Positions 28,567 through 37,579 of a stretch of DNA of 64,000 bases are shown here, in pieces. A model generated the notes under the pieces. It was not told where the DNA came from. It saw only the letters and a program-made list of their open reading frames with translations, and made no database searches. Source of the DNA: Agrobacterium tumefaciens (lineage in GTDB: Bacteria > Pseudomonadota > Alphaproteobacteria > Rhizobiales > Rhizobiaceae); assembly GCF_017726655.1 (NCBI RefSeq), contig NZ_CP072309.1, positions 1,422,501 to 1,486,500 of the forward strand, given 5' to 3'. The translations under genes and the position numbers were made by a program. Position 1 is the first letter of the stretch. Each line of letters opens with the position of its first letter.

Positions 28567-29754
28567 ATGAATATCCGCATTGACGGCGCGCGTCCGCAGG
28601 ACGACGTCGAACGGGGAATCCTTGCCTTCATCGAGGAAAGCATCGCCATCCGGCACGATCTTCACCGGCATCCGGAGCTTTCGCTGACGGAGACGCGCAC
28701 GGCGGCGCTCATCGCCCGTTATCTCCTGTCTTTCGGATATGAGGTGACGGAAGGTGTCGGCGGCCATGGCGTCGTCGCCACGCTCAGACGTGGCCATGGT
28801 GAAAAACGCCTCGGCATCCGCGCCGATATCGATGCGTTGCCGATCCATGAAGAGACAGGCCTTGCCTATGCCAGTGGAACACCTGGCATCATGCACGCCT
28901 GCGGCCATGATGGCCATACGACGATCTTGCTTGCTGTCGCTCGCTATCTCGCCGAAACATCGAATTTCTCAGGGACTTTGACCCTGATCTTTCAGCCTGC
29001 CGAAGAGATCGGAGCCGGAGCAAGGGCGATGATCAAGGATCGGCTGTTCGAGCGCTTTCCCGTCGATGCCGTCTTTGGCCTGCACAATTGGCCGGGTGTG
29101 GAAACCGGGCAGTTCGGCTTCGTCGAAGGTCCTGCGATGGCCTCCGTCGACAAGGCAAAGGTGCAGATCATCGGCAGGGGCGGGCATGGAGCGTCGCCTC
29201 ATGAGACGGTCGATCCGGTTCTTGCCTCGGCAAGCTTCATTACCGCCCTGCAAAGCATCGTTTCGCGCAATGTCGATCCGCGCGAGATGGCGGTGCTGAC
29301 GGTCGGCTCCATCCATGGCGGAACCGCCTCCAACGTCATTCCCGAGAGTGTCGAGCTGCAGATCACCGCCCGGGCTTTTTCGCCCGCCGTGCGCGACAGG
29401 CTGGAGGAGCGTCTTCCGGCGCTGGCCAGAGCGCAGGCGGAAAGTTTCGGCGCAAGGGCCGATGTCTCATACTCCCGTGGTTTCCCGCCGGTCATCAATC
29501 ACGCCCAGGAGACGGTCTTCGCCCGTGAGGTCGCCAGAAGGCATTTCCCGTCCGCGCAGATTGCCGAAACGTTCCAGCCGCGGACAGCGAGCGAGGATTT
29601 CGCCTTCATGCTGCAGGAGCGGCCGGGTTCCTACCTCTTCGTCGGCAATGGCGAAAGCGCACCGTTGCACAGCCCTCACTACGATTTCAATGACGCGGTC
29701 ATCGCGCCGGCCGCGCGCTTCTGGGTGCGCCTGGCCGAAGCCTACCTCTCCTGA
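28567..29754 (+). CDS. M20D-family N-acyl amino acid deacylase/amidohydrolase
   Basis: Zinc or manganese peptidase-like deacylase of 395 residues. It carries the family metal motifs: RADIDALPIHEETGL, HACGHDGHTTILL with bridging ligands, FQPAEEIGAGARAMI (catalytic glutamate), GLHNWPGVETGQ, and the dimerisation domain with GRGGHGASPHETVDP and TASNVIPESVEL. The C-terminal ASEDFAFMLQERPGSYLFVGNG supplies the last ligand. Bacillus SndA/YxeP of the same family remove the acetyl group from N-acetylcysteine after C-S cleavage; the adjacent GNAT gene fits that scheme. The ATG at 28567 follows GCAGGAGACAG. Hippurate- or IAA-conjugate hydrolysis are alternatives by family alone. Confidence 0.93.
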   Translation: MNIRIDGARPQDDVERGILAFIEESIAIRHDLHRHPELSLTETRTAALIARYLLSFGYEVTEGVGGHGVVATLRRGHGEKRLGIRADIDALPIHEETGLAYASGTPGIMHACGHDGHTTILLAVARYLAETSNFSGTLTLIFQPAEEIGAGARAMIKDRLFERFPVDAVFGLHNWPGVETGQFGFVEGPAMASVDKAKVQIIGRGGHGASPHETVDPVLASASFITALQSIVSRNVDPREMAVLTVGSIHGGTASNVIPESVELQITARAFSPAVRDRLEERLPALARAQAESFGARADVSYSRGFPPVINHAQETVFAREVARRHFPSAQIAETFQPRTASEDFAFMLQERPGSYLFVGNGESAPLHSPHYDFNDAVIAPAARFWVRLAEAYLS

Positions 29755-29775
29755 TGCAAAATTGAGGATAAGGAC

Positions 29776-30321
29776 ATGAGCGACAGTTTTCTCTACACCT
29801 CGGTCAAAGATCCGCTCGCAACCCCACTTCTGGAGGAGTTGCTGTTCGAATACGACAGCCGTTACGGCACCTTTTTCAACGCGGAAGGCGCCAAGGCGGA
29901 ACTGAACAAATATCCGCCGGAGGCCTTCAGCCCGCCTTCGGGAAATTTCCTGCTGCTCCTGCGGGATGGCAAGCCGATCGCCGGTGGAGCCTTCATGCGT
30001 CACGACGATGAAACCGCAGAATTCAAACGTGTCTGGACCCATTCCGCTCATCGCCGCCAGGGGCTCGCAAAACTCGTTTTGCGGGAACTTGAAGAACAGG
30101 CGGCGCGGCAGGGTTATGCCCGCGTCTACCTGACAACCGGGTTCCGCCAGCCGGAGGCGGTGGGGCTCTACCTTACCAACGGCTATCGGGCTCTTTTCGA
30201 CACGACCGCCGATCCCGAGACAATCAAATCGCTGCCCTTCGAAAAATGGCTGTCCGGCACAGTTCTGGATCGAACGCCGATACTGGGGGGCCAGACGCAA
30301 CTTTCTCCGGCCCATCCGTGA
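29776..30321 (+). CDS. GNAT-family N-acetyltransferase (SnaA/YxeL-like role)
   Basis: Acetyl-CoA-dependent acetyltransferase of 181 residues. The acetyl-CoA pyrophosphate loop is in [20 protein letters not shown], preceded by [16 protein letters not shown] and followed by the motif B region [16 protein letters not shown]. In the Bacillus S-alkylcysteine pathways a GNAT acetylates the imported amino acid before the monooxygenase acts. Here the gene lies 21 bases after the deacylase and 13 bases before the transporter, so translation is probably coupled. Substrate is inferred from the cluster, not from the sequence. Confidence 0.9.
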   Translation: MSDSFLYTSVKDPLATPLLEELLFEYDSRYGTFFNAEGAKAELNKYPPEAFSPPSGNFLLLLRDGKPIAGGAFMRHDDETAEFKRVWTHSAHRRQGLAKLVLRELEEQAARQGYARVYLTTGFRQPEAVGLYLTNGYRALFDTTADPETIKSLPFEKWLSGTVLDRTPILGGQTQLSPAHP

Positions 30322-30334
30322 AAGGCCCGTTCTG

Positions 30335-32146
30335 ATGACCATAGCTTCTGATTTTCCGCATGTTGGGTTGAACGACCCGAAGGCCCCTCCTCTCGAGAGC
30401 GGGTTGGCCAAAAGCGGCTATTCCCATTTCCGCATCGTGCCGGCGCGTTACCCGCTACGGACGGTGGGCACGGTTTTCTCTATTCTTGTCATCGCGGCCG
30501 TCCTGCATTCTGTTTTCGGCAATCCGCGCTGGGGCTGGAACGTGTTTGCCGAATGGTTCTTTGCTGAGCCGGTTTTGGTCGGGCTCGGCCGGACATTGCT
30601 GCTGACTGCTCTTGGCGCTCTGTTTGGTTTCCTGCTCGGAACGTTGCTGGCGCTTGCCCGTGTTTCCCGTTCACCATTGCTGGTAGCCGTTTCCTGGACC
30701 TATATCTGGATTTTCCGGTCGATCCCACTGATCGTGCTTCTACTGATCCTTAACAATCTCGGTTATCTCTACGAGACCGTCACGATCGGCGTGCCCTATA
30801 CCGGTATCAATTTCTTCAGCTGGAACACCACGCAGCTGATGACGCCTTTTGCGGCCGCGGTCCTTGGTCTTACCCTCAATCAGGCCGCCTTTGCCTCGGA
30901 AATTGTGCGTGGCGGCATCCTGTCGGTCGATCAGGGACAGCTCGAAGCAGCCGCCGCACTGGGCCTTCCCCGCCGCCGACAGGCGTCCCGGATTGTTCTG
31001 CCGCAGGCCATGCGCTCGATACTGCCCACGGCCTTCAACGACATTATCGGCCTCGCCAAGGGCACGTCGCAGGTCTATATCCTCGCCCTGCCGGAGCTGT
31101 TCTACACGATCCAGATCATCTACCGGCGAAATCTGGAAGTGATACCGCTCTTGATGGTCGCCACCGTCTGGTACCTGGTGATCCTGACGGCGCTTTCCAT
31201 TGTCCAGCACCATATCGAGCGGCATTTCTCACGCGGGGCGTTGCGCAATCCGCCGCCATCACCCTTCGCCACGATTGTTCGCACCTTCCTGCCGCGCAAG
31301 ACTGCACCTGATGCGGCGGAGCCCGCTATTGCGAAGACTGAGCAGACGGTGCCGGTACGCGCTGCCCATTTCCATCTTGGCAACCGCGGCGGCTCGGTCA
31401 GCATCCACGGCGTTTCCAAATCTTTCGGGACGCTGAAGGTACTTGACGATGTCAGCCTTTCCATTCCCGCCGGCAGTGTCACCACGATCCTCGGCCAGTC
31501 TGGTTCGGGTAAGTCGACGCTGCTGCGCTCGATCAACCATCTGGAGCGGGTCGATGATGGCTTCATCGCGATCGATGGCGAGCTGGTCGGTTATCGGCAG
31601 AAAGGCGACACGCTTTATGAGCTGAAAGAAAAGGACATTTTGAAACGTCGCGTCGAGGTGGGCATGGTGTTCCAGAGCTTCAACCTCTTCCCCCATCTCA
31701 CCGCACTTGAAAACATCGTTGAAGCGCCGGTCGCAGTTCGCGGCATTTCTAAAGAACAGGCCGAGGTCGAGGCGCGCGATCTTCTCGCCCGCGTGGGTCT
31801 GGCCGAAAAGGCAGGCGCATATCCTCGCCAGCTCTCGGGCGGGCAGCAGCAGCGTGTGGCCATTGCCCGCGCGCTCGCCCTGCGACCGAAGGTGCTGCTC
31901 TTTGATGAACCGACATCCGCGCTCGATCCTGAGCTCGTGAACGAGGTGCTTGATGTCATCAAGGAGCTGTCGCGCTCCGGCGTAACGCTCATCATCGTCA
32001 CCCATGAAATCGGTTTCGCACGCGAAGTCTCCGACACGGTCGTCTTCATGGAACAGGGCCGCATCCTCGAAGTCGGCACGCCGGAAAAGCTCTTCAACAG
32101 CCCGGATCATCCCCGGACCGCCGAATTCCTCGCAAAAGTTCTCTAA
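30335..32146 (+). CDS. Fused amino-acid ABC transporter permease and ATPase
   Basis: Single chain of 603 residues that joins two normally separate proteins. Residues about 40-310 are a HisM/GlnP-type permease with several membrane helices and the EAA loop [26 protein letters not shown] in pieces; residues about 350-603 are a HisP/GlnQ-type ATPase with Walker [13 protein letters not shown]-loop [17 protein letters not shown], signature LSGGQQQR, Walker [15 protein letters not shown] and H-loop VTHEIGFA. The linker (about 310-350) is rich in Ala/Pro/Lys. Such fusions are known but uncommon; two chains would form the full transporter. It works with the binding proteins encoded just after it. Confidence 0.95.
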   Translation: MTIASDFPHVGLNDPKAPPLESGLAKSGYSHFRIVPARYPLRTVGTVFSILVIAAVLHSVFGNPRWGWNVFAEWFFAEPVLVGLGRTLLLTALGALFGFLLGTLLALARVSRSPLLVAVSWTYIWIFRSIPLIVLLLILNNLGYLYETVTIGVPYTGINFFSWNTTQLMTPFAAAVLGLTLNQAAFASEIVRGGILSVDQGQLEAAAALGLPRRRQASRIVLPQAMRSILPTAFNDIIGLAKGTSQVYILALPELFYTIQIIYRRNLEVIPLLMVATVWYLVILTALSIVQHHIERHFSRGALRNPPPSPFATIVRTFLPRKTAPDAAEPAIAKTEQTVPVRAAHFHLGNRGGSVSIHGVSKSFGTLKVLDDVSLSIPAGSVTTILGQSGSGKSTLLRSINHLERVDDGFIAIDGELVGYRQKGDTLYELKEKDILKRRVEVGMVFQSFNLFPHLTALENIVEAPVAVRGISKEQAEVEARDLLARVGLAEKAGAYPRQLSGGQQQRVAIARALALRPKVLLFDEPTSALDPELVNEVLDVIKELSRSGVTLIIVTHEIGFAREVSDTVVFMEQGRILEVGTPEKLFNSPDHPRTAEFLAKVL

Positions 32147-32167
32147 TCAACAACAAAGGAAACACTC

Positions 32168-33106
32168 ATGGCATTTTCATCGAAATTATTGTCCCTGTTC
32201 GCGGCAGGTCTTTTCACCGCCACCGCTTCCCTCGTCCCGGTCGCCCATGCGCAGGAAGTGAACCTGTCGCCTGAGCAGAAGGCCCGGGTGCGGGCCGAAA
32301 AGGTGGAAGAGGCGATCAAGCTTCTGCCAGCCGGCCACAAGTTTATCGCTGATGGAAAACTGACGGTCGCCACCGTTCCCTTCCGTCTGCCGCTTGTGGA
32401 TTATGCGAGTGACACCAAGACGCCTATCGGTGTGGAGCCGGATATCGCCCAGCTGGTCGCAGACAGTCTCGGGCTTGAGCTGCAGCTTGTTCCGATTGCC
32501 TGGGCGGATTGGCCGCTCGGGCTGGCATCCGGGAAATACGACGCGGTTGCCTCGAACATCACGGTGACTGAAGCGCGCAAGGAAAAGTTCGATTTCTCCA
32601 GCTACCGCAATGACTTGCTTGGCTTTTACGTCGGCAACGGCAGCAAGGTGACATCGATCGGCAAGCCGGAGGATGTGGCGGGCTTGAAGGTCATCGTCGG
32701 CGCCGCCACCAATCAGGAGCAGATCCTGCTGAAATGGATCAAGGACAACAAGGCCAAGGGGCTCGCCGACACGGAGGTGCAATATTACGACGATCAGGCG
32801 GTACTCGATGTCGCCCTGCAGTCGGGCCGCGCGGACGCCTATCTCGGACCCAATGCGACTTCTGCCTTCCAGGCAGCAAGCCAGAAGAAAACCAAACTCG
32901 TCGGCACCTTCTCCGGCGGATGGCCGGAAGCTGCAGAAATCGCAGTCGCCTCCAAGAAGGACGCTGGCATTGCCGAAGCTATCACCGCGGCACTGAACGC
33001 CCAGATCCAGAACGGCAACTACGGCAAGGTACTTGCCCGCTGGAATCTCGGCTCGGAAGCCATCACCGAATCCCGCACCAACCCGCCCGGCCTGCCAAAG
33101 AGCTGA
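32168..33106 (+). CDS. Periplasmic amino-acid-type solute-binding protein, copy 1
   Basis: Family-3 (polar amino acid) binding protein of 312 residues with a signal peptide (residues 1-27, LLSLFAAGLFTATASLVPVAHA then QEVN). Ligand-site features are GKLTVATVPFRLPLVDYASD, GVEPDIAQLVADSLGLELQLVP in pieces, and ASNITVTEARKEKFDFSSYRND, where a mobile-lobe aspartate/arginine pair normally binds the amino acid group. It lies 21 bases after the ABC gene. It is clearly paralogous to the next gene (both end in ESRTNPPGLPKS). The ligand is probably a modified amino acid. Confidence 0.94.
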   Translation: MAFSSKLLSLFAAGLFTATASLVPVAHAQEVNLSPEQKARVRAEKVEEAIKLLPAGHKFIADGKLTVATVPFRLPLVDYASDTKTPIGVEPDIAQLVADSLGLELQLVPIAWADWPLGLASGKYDAVASNITVTEARKEKFDFSSYRNDLLGFYVGNGSKVTSIGKPEDVAGLKVIVGAATNQEQILLKWIKDNKAKGLADTEVQYYDDQAVLDVALQSGRADAYLGPNATSAFQAASQKKTKLVGTFSGGWPEAAEIAVASKKDAGIAEAITAALNAQIQNGNYGKVLARWNLGSEAITESRTNPPGLPKS

Positions 33107-33113
33107 AGCGCAA

Positions 33114-33174
33114 GTTTGCCGAAAAGCTGGGTTGCCAAACGCTGGGTGGCCGAAAGCTGAGTTGCCAAATGCTG
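33114..33174 (+). repeat. Four-unit 15-16 base tandem repeat after binding protein gene 1
   Basis: Units at 33114-33129, 33130-33144, 33145-33159 and 33160-33174 share the pattern GGTTGCCRAAMGCTG. A similar unit, CCTGCCAAAGAGCTG, forms the end of the gene itself at 33091-33105 (the codons for LPKS and the stop). The array therefore looks like slippage copies of the end of the gene. No coding role is seen. Confidence 0.8.
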
Positions 33175-33264
33175 AGCTGAAAGTGGGACATCACTCAGCC
33201 GGTAGCGCGGGCATCCTCCCGCCCGCGCTATCTCCGTCCCGCAAGCGTTTAATCGGGAACCACA

Positions 33265-34200
33265 ATGACGTTCACCTCTCGCCTTGTCGCGGCAATGCTT
33301 GCCGCCATTTATTCCACCGGTGGCTTTGGACCTGCTTCGGCAACCGATGTTTTCGATCTCTCTCCCGATCAGCCGGGCCGTATCAGGGTTGAAAAGGACG
33401 TCGGCGCCATCGCCGCGCTGCCAAAGGACTATAAGTTCGTCACGCCAGGAAAATTTACCGTCGCAGTGTCGCCGGGCGGACCGCCGCTCGCCACCTATGC
33501 GACGGATGCGAAGACCGTGGTCGGAGCAGACCCCGATTATGCCCTCGCCGTGGCAGATAGCCTCGGCCTTGAACTGGAGCTGGTGCCCGTCGCCTGGGCG
33601 GATTGGCCACTGGGGTTGGCTTCCGGCAAATATGATGCCGTTATCTCGAATGTAGGTGTAACGGAACAGCGTAAGGAGAAGTTCGATTTCTCCACTTACC
33701 GGCAGGGGCTGCATGGCTTCTTCGTCAAGTCCGACAGCGGCATAGGGGCCATTAATGAGCCCAAGGATGCCGCAGGCTTGAGGATCATCGTCGGCGCGGG
33801 CACCAATCAGGAGCGCATCCTGCTGAAATGGAGCGATGAGAATGTCGCCGCCGGATTGAAGCCGATAGAGCTGCAATATTATGACGACGAGGCCACGCGG
33901 CTCGTGGCGCTTTCCGCAGGGCGCGCAGACGTTATCGTCCAGCCGCACGCGCAGCTGGTTTTCATTGCCGCCCGCGACAAGACCATCAAGCGCGTCGGAA
34001 CGCTCTCTGCCGGCTGGCCGGAGCGCTCCGATGTTGCCATCACCACCCGCAAGGGTTCCGGATTGGCCGATGCGCTGACGCTCGCCACAAACGATCTGAT
34101 CAAGAGCGGCGCCTACAAAAAGATTCTGGATCGCTGGCAGCTTTCGGAAGAGGCTCTTCCGGAATCGCGGACCAATCCGCCCGGCCTGCCGAAAAGTTGA
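33265..34200 (+). CDS. Periplasmic amino-acid-type solute-binding protein, copy 2
   Basis: Second family-3 binding protein, 311 residues with a signal peptide (about 1-27, ending GGFGPASA). It shares long blocks with copy 1 (DSLGLELELVPVAWADWPLG, LASGKYDAVISN, VTEQRKEKFDFSTYRQG, GTNQERILLKW and the ending ESRTNPPGLPKS), so it arose by tandem duplication. The ligand-site segment differs (SPGGPPLATYATDAKT against PFRLPLVDYASDTKT), suggesting a different ligand feeding the same transporter. The 158-base gap between copies holds the tandem repeat. Confidence 0.94.
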   Translation: MTFTSRLVAAMLAAIYSTGGFGPASATDVFDLSPDQPGRIRVEKDVGAIAALPKDYKFVTPGKFTVAVSPGGPPLATYATDAKTVVGADPDYALAVADSLGLELELVPVAWADWPLGLASGKYDAVISNVGVTEQRKEKFDFSTYRQGLHGFFVKSDSGIGAINEPKDAAGLRIIVGAGTNQERILLKWSDENVAAGLKPIELQYYDDEATRLVALSAGRADVIVQPHAQLVFIAARDKTIKRVGTLSAGWPERSDVAITTRKGSGLADALTLATNDLIKSGAYKKILDRWQLSEEALPESRTNPPGLPKS

Positions 34201-34280
34201 TTGATGGATATAGATGCGGTGGACCATGCCACCCACAGGCGCAAGGACCTGCGGGTAGTGCTGCTTCCGGCCCTCGCGCT

Positions 34281-35606
34281 CTAGAAATCCGCAACCTTGC
34301 CCCAGGATGAGTTGAGGAAGCGGCTGGGCTGATAGGGCGTTGGATCGACGATCGGGTTCGATCCCGTCACGATATCGGCGATGAGATGGCCCGCGCCCGG
34401 GCCGATGCCGAAGCCGTGGCCGCTGAAGCCTGCGGCGAGGATCAAGCCCGGCAACTCCGTCGTTTCGCCAATCGCCGGCACACCGTCCGGTGTGCTGTCG
34501 ATGAAACCCGCCCATGCGGCCGCAATCCGGGTGTTTTTGAGGGCTGGCAGAAGCTTGAGAGCCCTTTCATGTGTTTCCTTGATAGCGGCTGCATTGGGTT
34601 TCGGATCGAGGATGCGCACACGCTCCATTGGGGTTGGTGCATCCAGACGCCAGCGTCGCAAGGTTTCGTGGCCGCCACGAACGCCTTCCAGGCCGCCAGG
34701 GCGCAGGCTTTTCCAACGTTTGACGAACATCGGAACGAACTCGCGGGAAAATCTCATCTGCTGGGCTGTCGGGTCGATGCGACCAAGCCCGCTTATGGCG
34801 AGCGTGTAGCCACCATTGCTTCTTTTTGTAACCGAGACGGCCGCGGTGTGAAGAGCATCCGGCAGGCCTTCCGCTCCGGGCGTGACGGCGAGAATGGACG
34901 AACGCACCGACGCTTGCGGAAAGCGGATACCAAGTTGACGGCAGAAGGATGAGGCCCAGGCACCGCCGGACATGATGGCCGTCCTGGTGCGGATCGTACC
35001 TCGTTCTGTGACGACGGCGCTGACGCGGCCGCCTTCGGTTTCGAGCCCGCGTGCTGCGCAGTTCTGGTGCACCGTCCCGCCCAGTTTGATGATGGCGCGT
35101 GCCACTGATGGTGCCGCCATGGACGGATCGGCCGTGCCGTCGGTTGGTGAAAATACGCCGCCCTTCCATCGCTTGCCGGTGACACCGCCGCGTTCGCTCG
35201 CCTCATCGGCGCTCAACATATGGGTAGTGACCCCGGCTGTGATTGCAAAGTCGCGCCAGCGTGCCCAACCGGCAAGCTCTGCCTCGTTGTCGCTCAGGTA
35301 AAACAGCCCGCAGCGACGGAAGCCCGTATTCTCGCCGCTTTCTTTGCCAAATTCCTCCCACAGCGCGAGGCTTCTGGTCGAGATCGGCAATTCACGCGCA
35401 TCGCGGTTCTGCTGGCGGCACCAACCCCAGTTGCGGCTGGATTGCTCCCCGCCGATGAGGCCTTTTTCCACCAGAGCGACCTTCAGTCCCCGCCGTGCGA
35501 GATAATAGGCTGCAAAGACACCGACGATGCCGCCACCGATAATGACGGCATCCGCGGAGTTGGGCAGTTCCGGCGAGGTCGTTATCTGTTGCAGCGGCGC
35601 GGGCAT
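34281..35606 (-). CDS. DAO-type FAD-dependent oxidoreductase
   Basis: FAD oxidoreductase of 441 residues of the glycine/D-amino-acid oxidase group. The ADP-binding motif is AVIIGGGIVGVFAAYYLARRG with ALVEKG at the end of the second strand (residues about 18-50). GGEQSSRNWGWCRQQNRD is typical of a subgroup annotated as putative oxidoreductases of amino acids or polyamines. The C-terminal FAD part has AAGFSGHGFGIGPGAGHLIAD in pieces. The gene is divergent from the Lrp regulator at 35833. The C-terminus converges with the binding-protein operon (80-base gap). Whether it belongs with the organosulfur genes is open; oxidation of an amino acid or amine is inferred. Confidence 0.9.
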   Translation of the reverse strand: MPAPLQQITTSPELPNSADAVIIGGGIVGVFAAYYLARRGLKVALVEKGLIGGEQSSRNWGWCRQQNRDARELPISTRSLALWEEFGKESGENTGFRRCGLFYLSDNEAELAGWARWRDFAITAGVTTHMLSADEASERGGVTGKRWKGGVFSPTDGTADPSMAAPSVARAIIKLGGTVHQNCAARGLETEGGRVSAVVTERGTIRTRTAIMSGGAWASSFCRQLGIRFPQASVRSSILAVTPGAEGLPDALHTAAVSVTKRSNGGYTLAISGLGRIDPTAQQMRFSREFVPMFVKRWKSLRPGGLEGVRGGHETLRRWRLDAPTPMERVRILDPKPNAAAIKETHERALKLLPALKNTRIAAAWAGFIDSTPDGVPAIGETTELPGLILAAGFSGHGFGIGPGAGHLIADIVTGSNPIVDPTPYQPSRFLNSSWGKVADF

Positions 35607-35832
35607 GGTCGAACTCCTTCTGTTGGTCCCAATTTACCGCACCTGACGTGTAAACGCTGCCAGACTGCGCCTCTCATCGGAATCTCCTGCCGTTCGGAAG
35701 CGTTTCTGCAACTCTTTATGCTGCACCAAAAAAATAACTCCACGTCGACAGATGTTGCCCGTGTGGTAAGATTTCTTCAAAGGTGCCAGAATTTTATGCT
35801 GCATCGATAAAAGACATTGAGGGGTTCCGCAG
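35607..35832. promoter_or_regulatory. Divergent control region with an 11-base direct repeat
   Basis: TTTATGCTGCA occurs at 35715-35725 and again at 35793-35803, with starts 78 bases apart (about 7.4 turns). The second copy extends to TTTAT...ATAAA symmetry (35793-35811). Lrp-family proteins wrap DNA at spaced AT-rich sites, so these are plausible sites for the adjacent Lrp regulator acting on itself and on the oxidoreductase gene. Confidence 0.5.
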
Positions 35833-36312
35833 ATGATGAAGCTTGACCGAATCGACATCAAGATTCTCTACGAGTTGCAGAAGAACGGTCGTATCACCAA
35901 TGTGGAGCTGGCAGAGCTCGTCAACCTCTCTCCGAGCCCTTGCCTGATGCGGGTCAAAAAGCTGCAGGCGGAGGGCTATATCGGTGGGTATTCCGCACAG
36001 ATCAACGTGAACAAGCTCGGCCAGACGCTGACGGTGTTTACGGAAATCACGTTGAAGAATCATCGGCAGATCGATTTCGCCCGCTTCCTCGGCGTCGTCG
36101 AAAAGATCGACCAGGTCATCGAATGCCACCTGGTTTCCGGCGGCTACGACTATCTGCTGAAATTCGTGACGTCAGGCATTGTCGAATACCAGTCGATCAT
36201 GGAGCGGCTGACCGATATGGATGTCGGTATCGACAAATATTTCAGCTTCGTGGTGCTGAAATCCCCAATTGTCAAAACCCACATGCCGCTCACCAGCCTG
36301 TTTCCGCTTTGA
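35833..36312 (+). CDS. Lrp/AsnC-family regulator
   Basis: Regulator of 159 residues, with helix-turn-helix (MKLDRIDIKILYELQKNGRI, ELAELVNLSPSPCLMRVKKL) and C-terminal RAM domain (VIECHLVSGGYDYLLKFVT). It is divergent from the DAO-type oxidoreductase gene and likely senses that enzyme's substrate, as with DadR- or PutR-like pairs. Two start ATGs are adjacent (35833 and 35836). After the stop there are about 100 bases without a gene before the convergent dehydrogenase at 36416. Confidence 0.92.
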   Translation: MMKLDRIDIKILYELQKNGRITNVELAELVNLSPSPCLMRVKKLQAEGYIGGYSAQINVNKLGQTLTVFTEITLKNHRQIDFARFLGVVEKIDQVIECHLVSGGYDYLLKFVTSGIVEYQSIMERLTDMDVGIDKYFSFVVLKSPIVKTHMPLTSLFPL

Positions 36313-36415
36313 GCTGGGCGGTGCGCGGCGGCCGCGCACCGGTGTCGCTGACCGGCACGTCCTGCTAGATAGGAACTGTTCCCAGCATGGCGGTCGCGAC
36401 GGCGAGCGCCCGAAC

Positions 36416-37543
36416 CTATTCCGCGATCTCGTCGGCGCCCACCCAGCGCCCTTCGGCAAACGATCGGGCCATGGCGTGAATGCTGCGCTCGATCTTCAGC
36501 CCTTCCTCGAAATCGATGATATAGGCCTTCTCGCCCTCGATCGCCGCGATCAGCTCCCGGCATTCGATCACCTTCAGGTCGTTGAAGCCGAGGCCGTGGC
36601 CGGGGGCGGGAATGAAGCGGTCGTAGGGCTTGTGATGGGGCGCGGTGAGGATAGTTCGGAAACCCTGTTCTTCCGCGCGTCCATCCGTGGTGTAAAGCTG
36701 GAACTCGTTCATCCGTTCCTGATCGAACAGGATCGATCCCGTAGAGCCATAAATCTGGATGGCGATGCGGCCCTTGCGGCCCCAGGCGGAACGGTTGGCA
36801 ATGAGCACGGCGGAAATGCCGCCTTCAAGTTTCAGGAGAACGCTGGCAAGATCATGTGTCTCGACGGCGCGCTCGCCGCCGCCGGCAAGCGGGCGGGTCT
36901 CATAGGGCTTTACCATATCGGTGATGGCGCTTTGCGCGTGGCCGAACAGGGCGTAAAGCAGCGACAGCGGGTGGACGGCAAAATCGTCCAGCGCGCCATA
37001 ACCGGAGGACGCCTCGCTCTTCCAGTAGAAGGGCTGGGTCGCGTCGGCCATGAAGTCCTCGTCCATTTCGGCGCGGACGTGATAGACGTTGCCGATCGCG
37101 CCTTCGTCGATCAGGCGGCGGATGTGGCGGATGACGGGGTTCTGGATATAGTTGTAACCCATCGCCGCTGCCTTGCCGGATCGGCGGGCCGCATCGCGCA
37201 TCTTCACTGCATCGGCAAAGGCAGGCGCCATCGGTTTTTCGCACCAGACATGCTTGCCGGCCTCAAGCGCGGCAATCGCCATCTCCGGATGGAAGGCGTT
37301 GGGCGTGGTGACCGAGATCACGTCGATTTCGGGATCGGCCAGCAGGTCGCGCCAGTTGCCTGTCGAACGGGCAAAACCAAATTCGGCGGCCTTCTTCGCC
37401 GCGAGCTCGGGATTGACCTCCGCAAGCGTCACCAGGCGTGGGCGTTCCACATCGCCGAAGACACTCGTGACGTTATTCCACGCCAGCGCGTGGCACTTGC
37501 CCATGTAACCCGTGCCAATAAGGCCCACGCCAAGAGCGGCCAT
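36416..37543 (-). CDS. Gfo/Idh/MocA-family dehydrogenase, probably an inositol-pathway enzyme
   Basis: NAD(P)-dependent sugar/inositol dehydrogenase of 375 residues. The N-terminal Rossmann fold has GVGLIGTGYMGKCHALAW, followed by HVWCEKPMAPAFADAV with the family EKP motif and GYNYIQNPVIRHIRRLIDEG in pieces; the catalytic histidine lies in ALDDFAVHPLSLL. It follows iolB by 36 bases on the same strand, so it is probably the last gene of the iol operon. It could act on scyllo-, D-chiro- or another inositol; myo-inositol dehydrogenase proper may lie elsewhere. Confidence 0.9.
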   Translation of the reverse strand: MAALGVGLIGTGYMGKCHALAWNNVTSVFGDVERPRLVTLAEVNPELAAKKAAEFGFARSTGNWRDLLADPEIDVISVTTPNAFHPEMAIAALEAGKHVWCEKPMAPAFADAVKMRDAARRSGKAAAMGYNYIQNPVIRHIRRLIDEGAIGNVYHVRAEMDEDFMADATQPFYWKSEASSGYGALDDFAVHPLSLLYALFGHAQSAITDMVKPYETRPLAGGGERAVETHDLASVLLKLEGGISAVLIANRSAWGRKGRIAIQIYGSTGSILFDQERMNEFQLYTTDGRAEEQGFRTILTAPHHKPYDRFIPAPGHGLGFNDLKVIECRELIAAIEGEKAYIIDFEEGLKIERSIHAMARSFAEGRWVGADEIAE

Positions 37544-37579
37544 GGTATTCTCCTCCCAGAGATGTGATGATTGAATGCT

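Noticed and set aside
33019..34515. 498-codon minus-strand open frame opposite the second binding-protein gene
   Set aside because: Antisense to a clear solute-binding protein with signal peptide; no recognisable protein motif.
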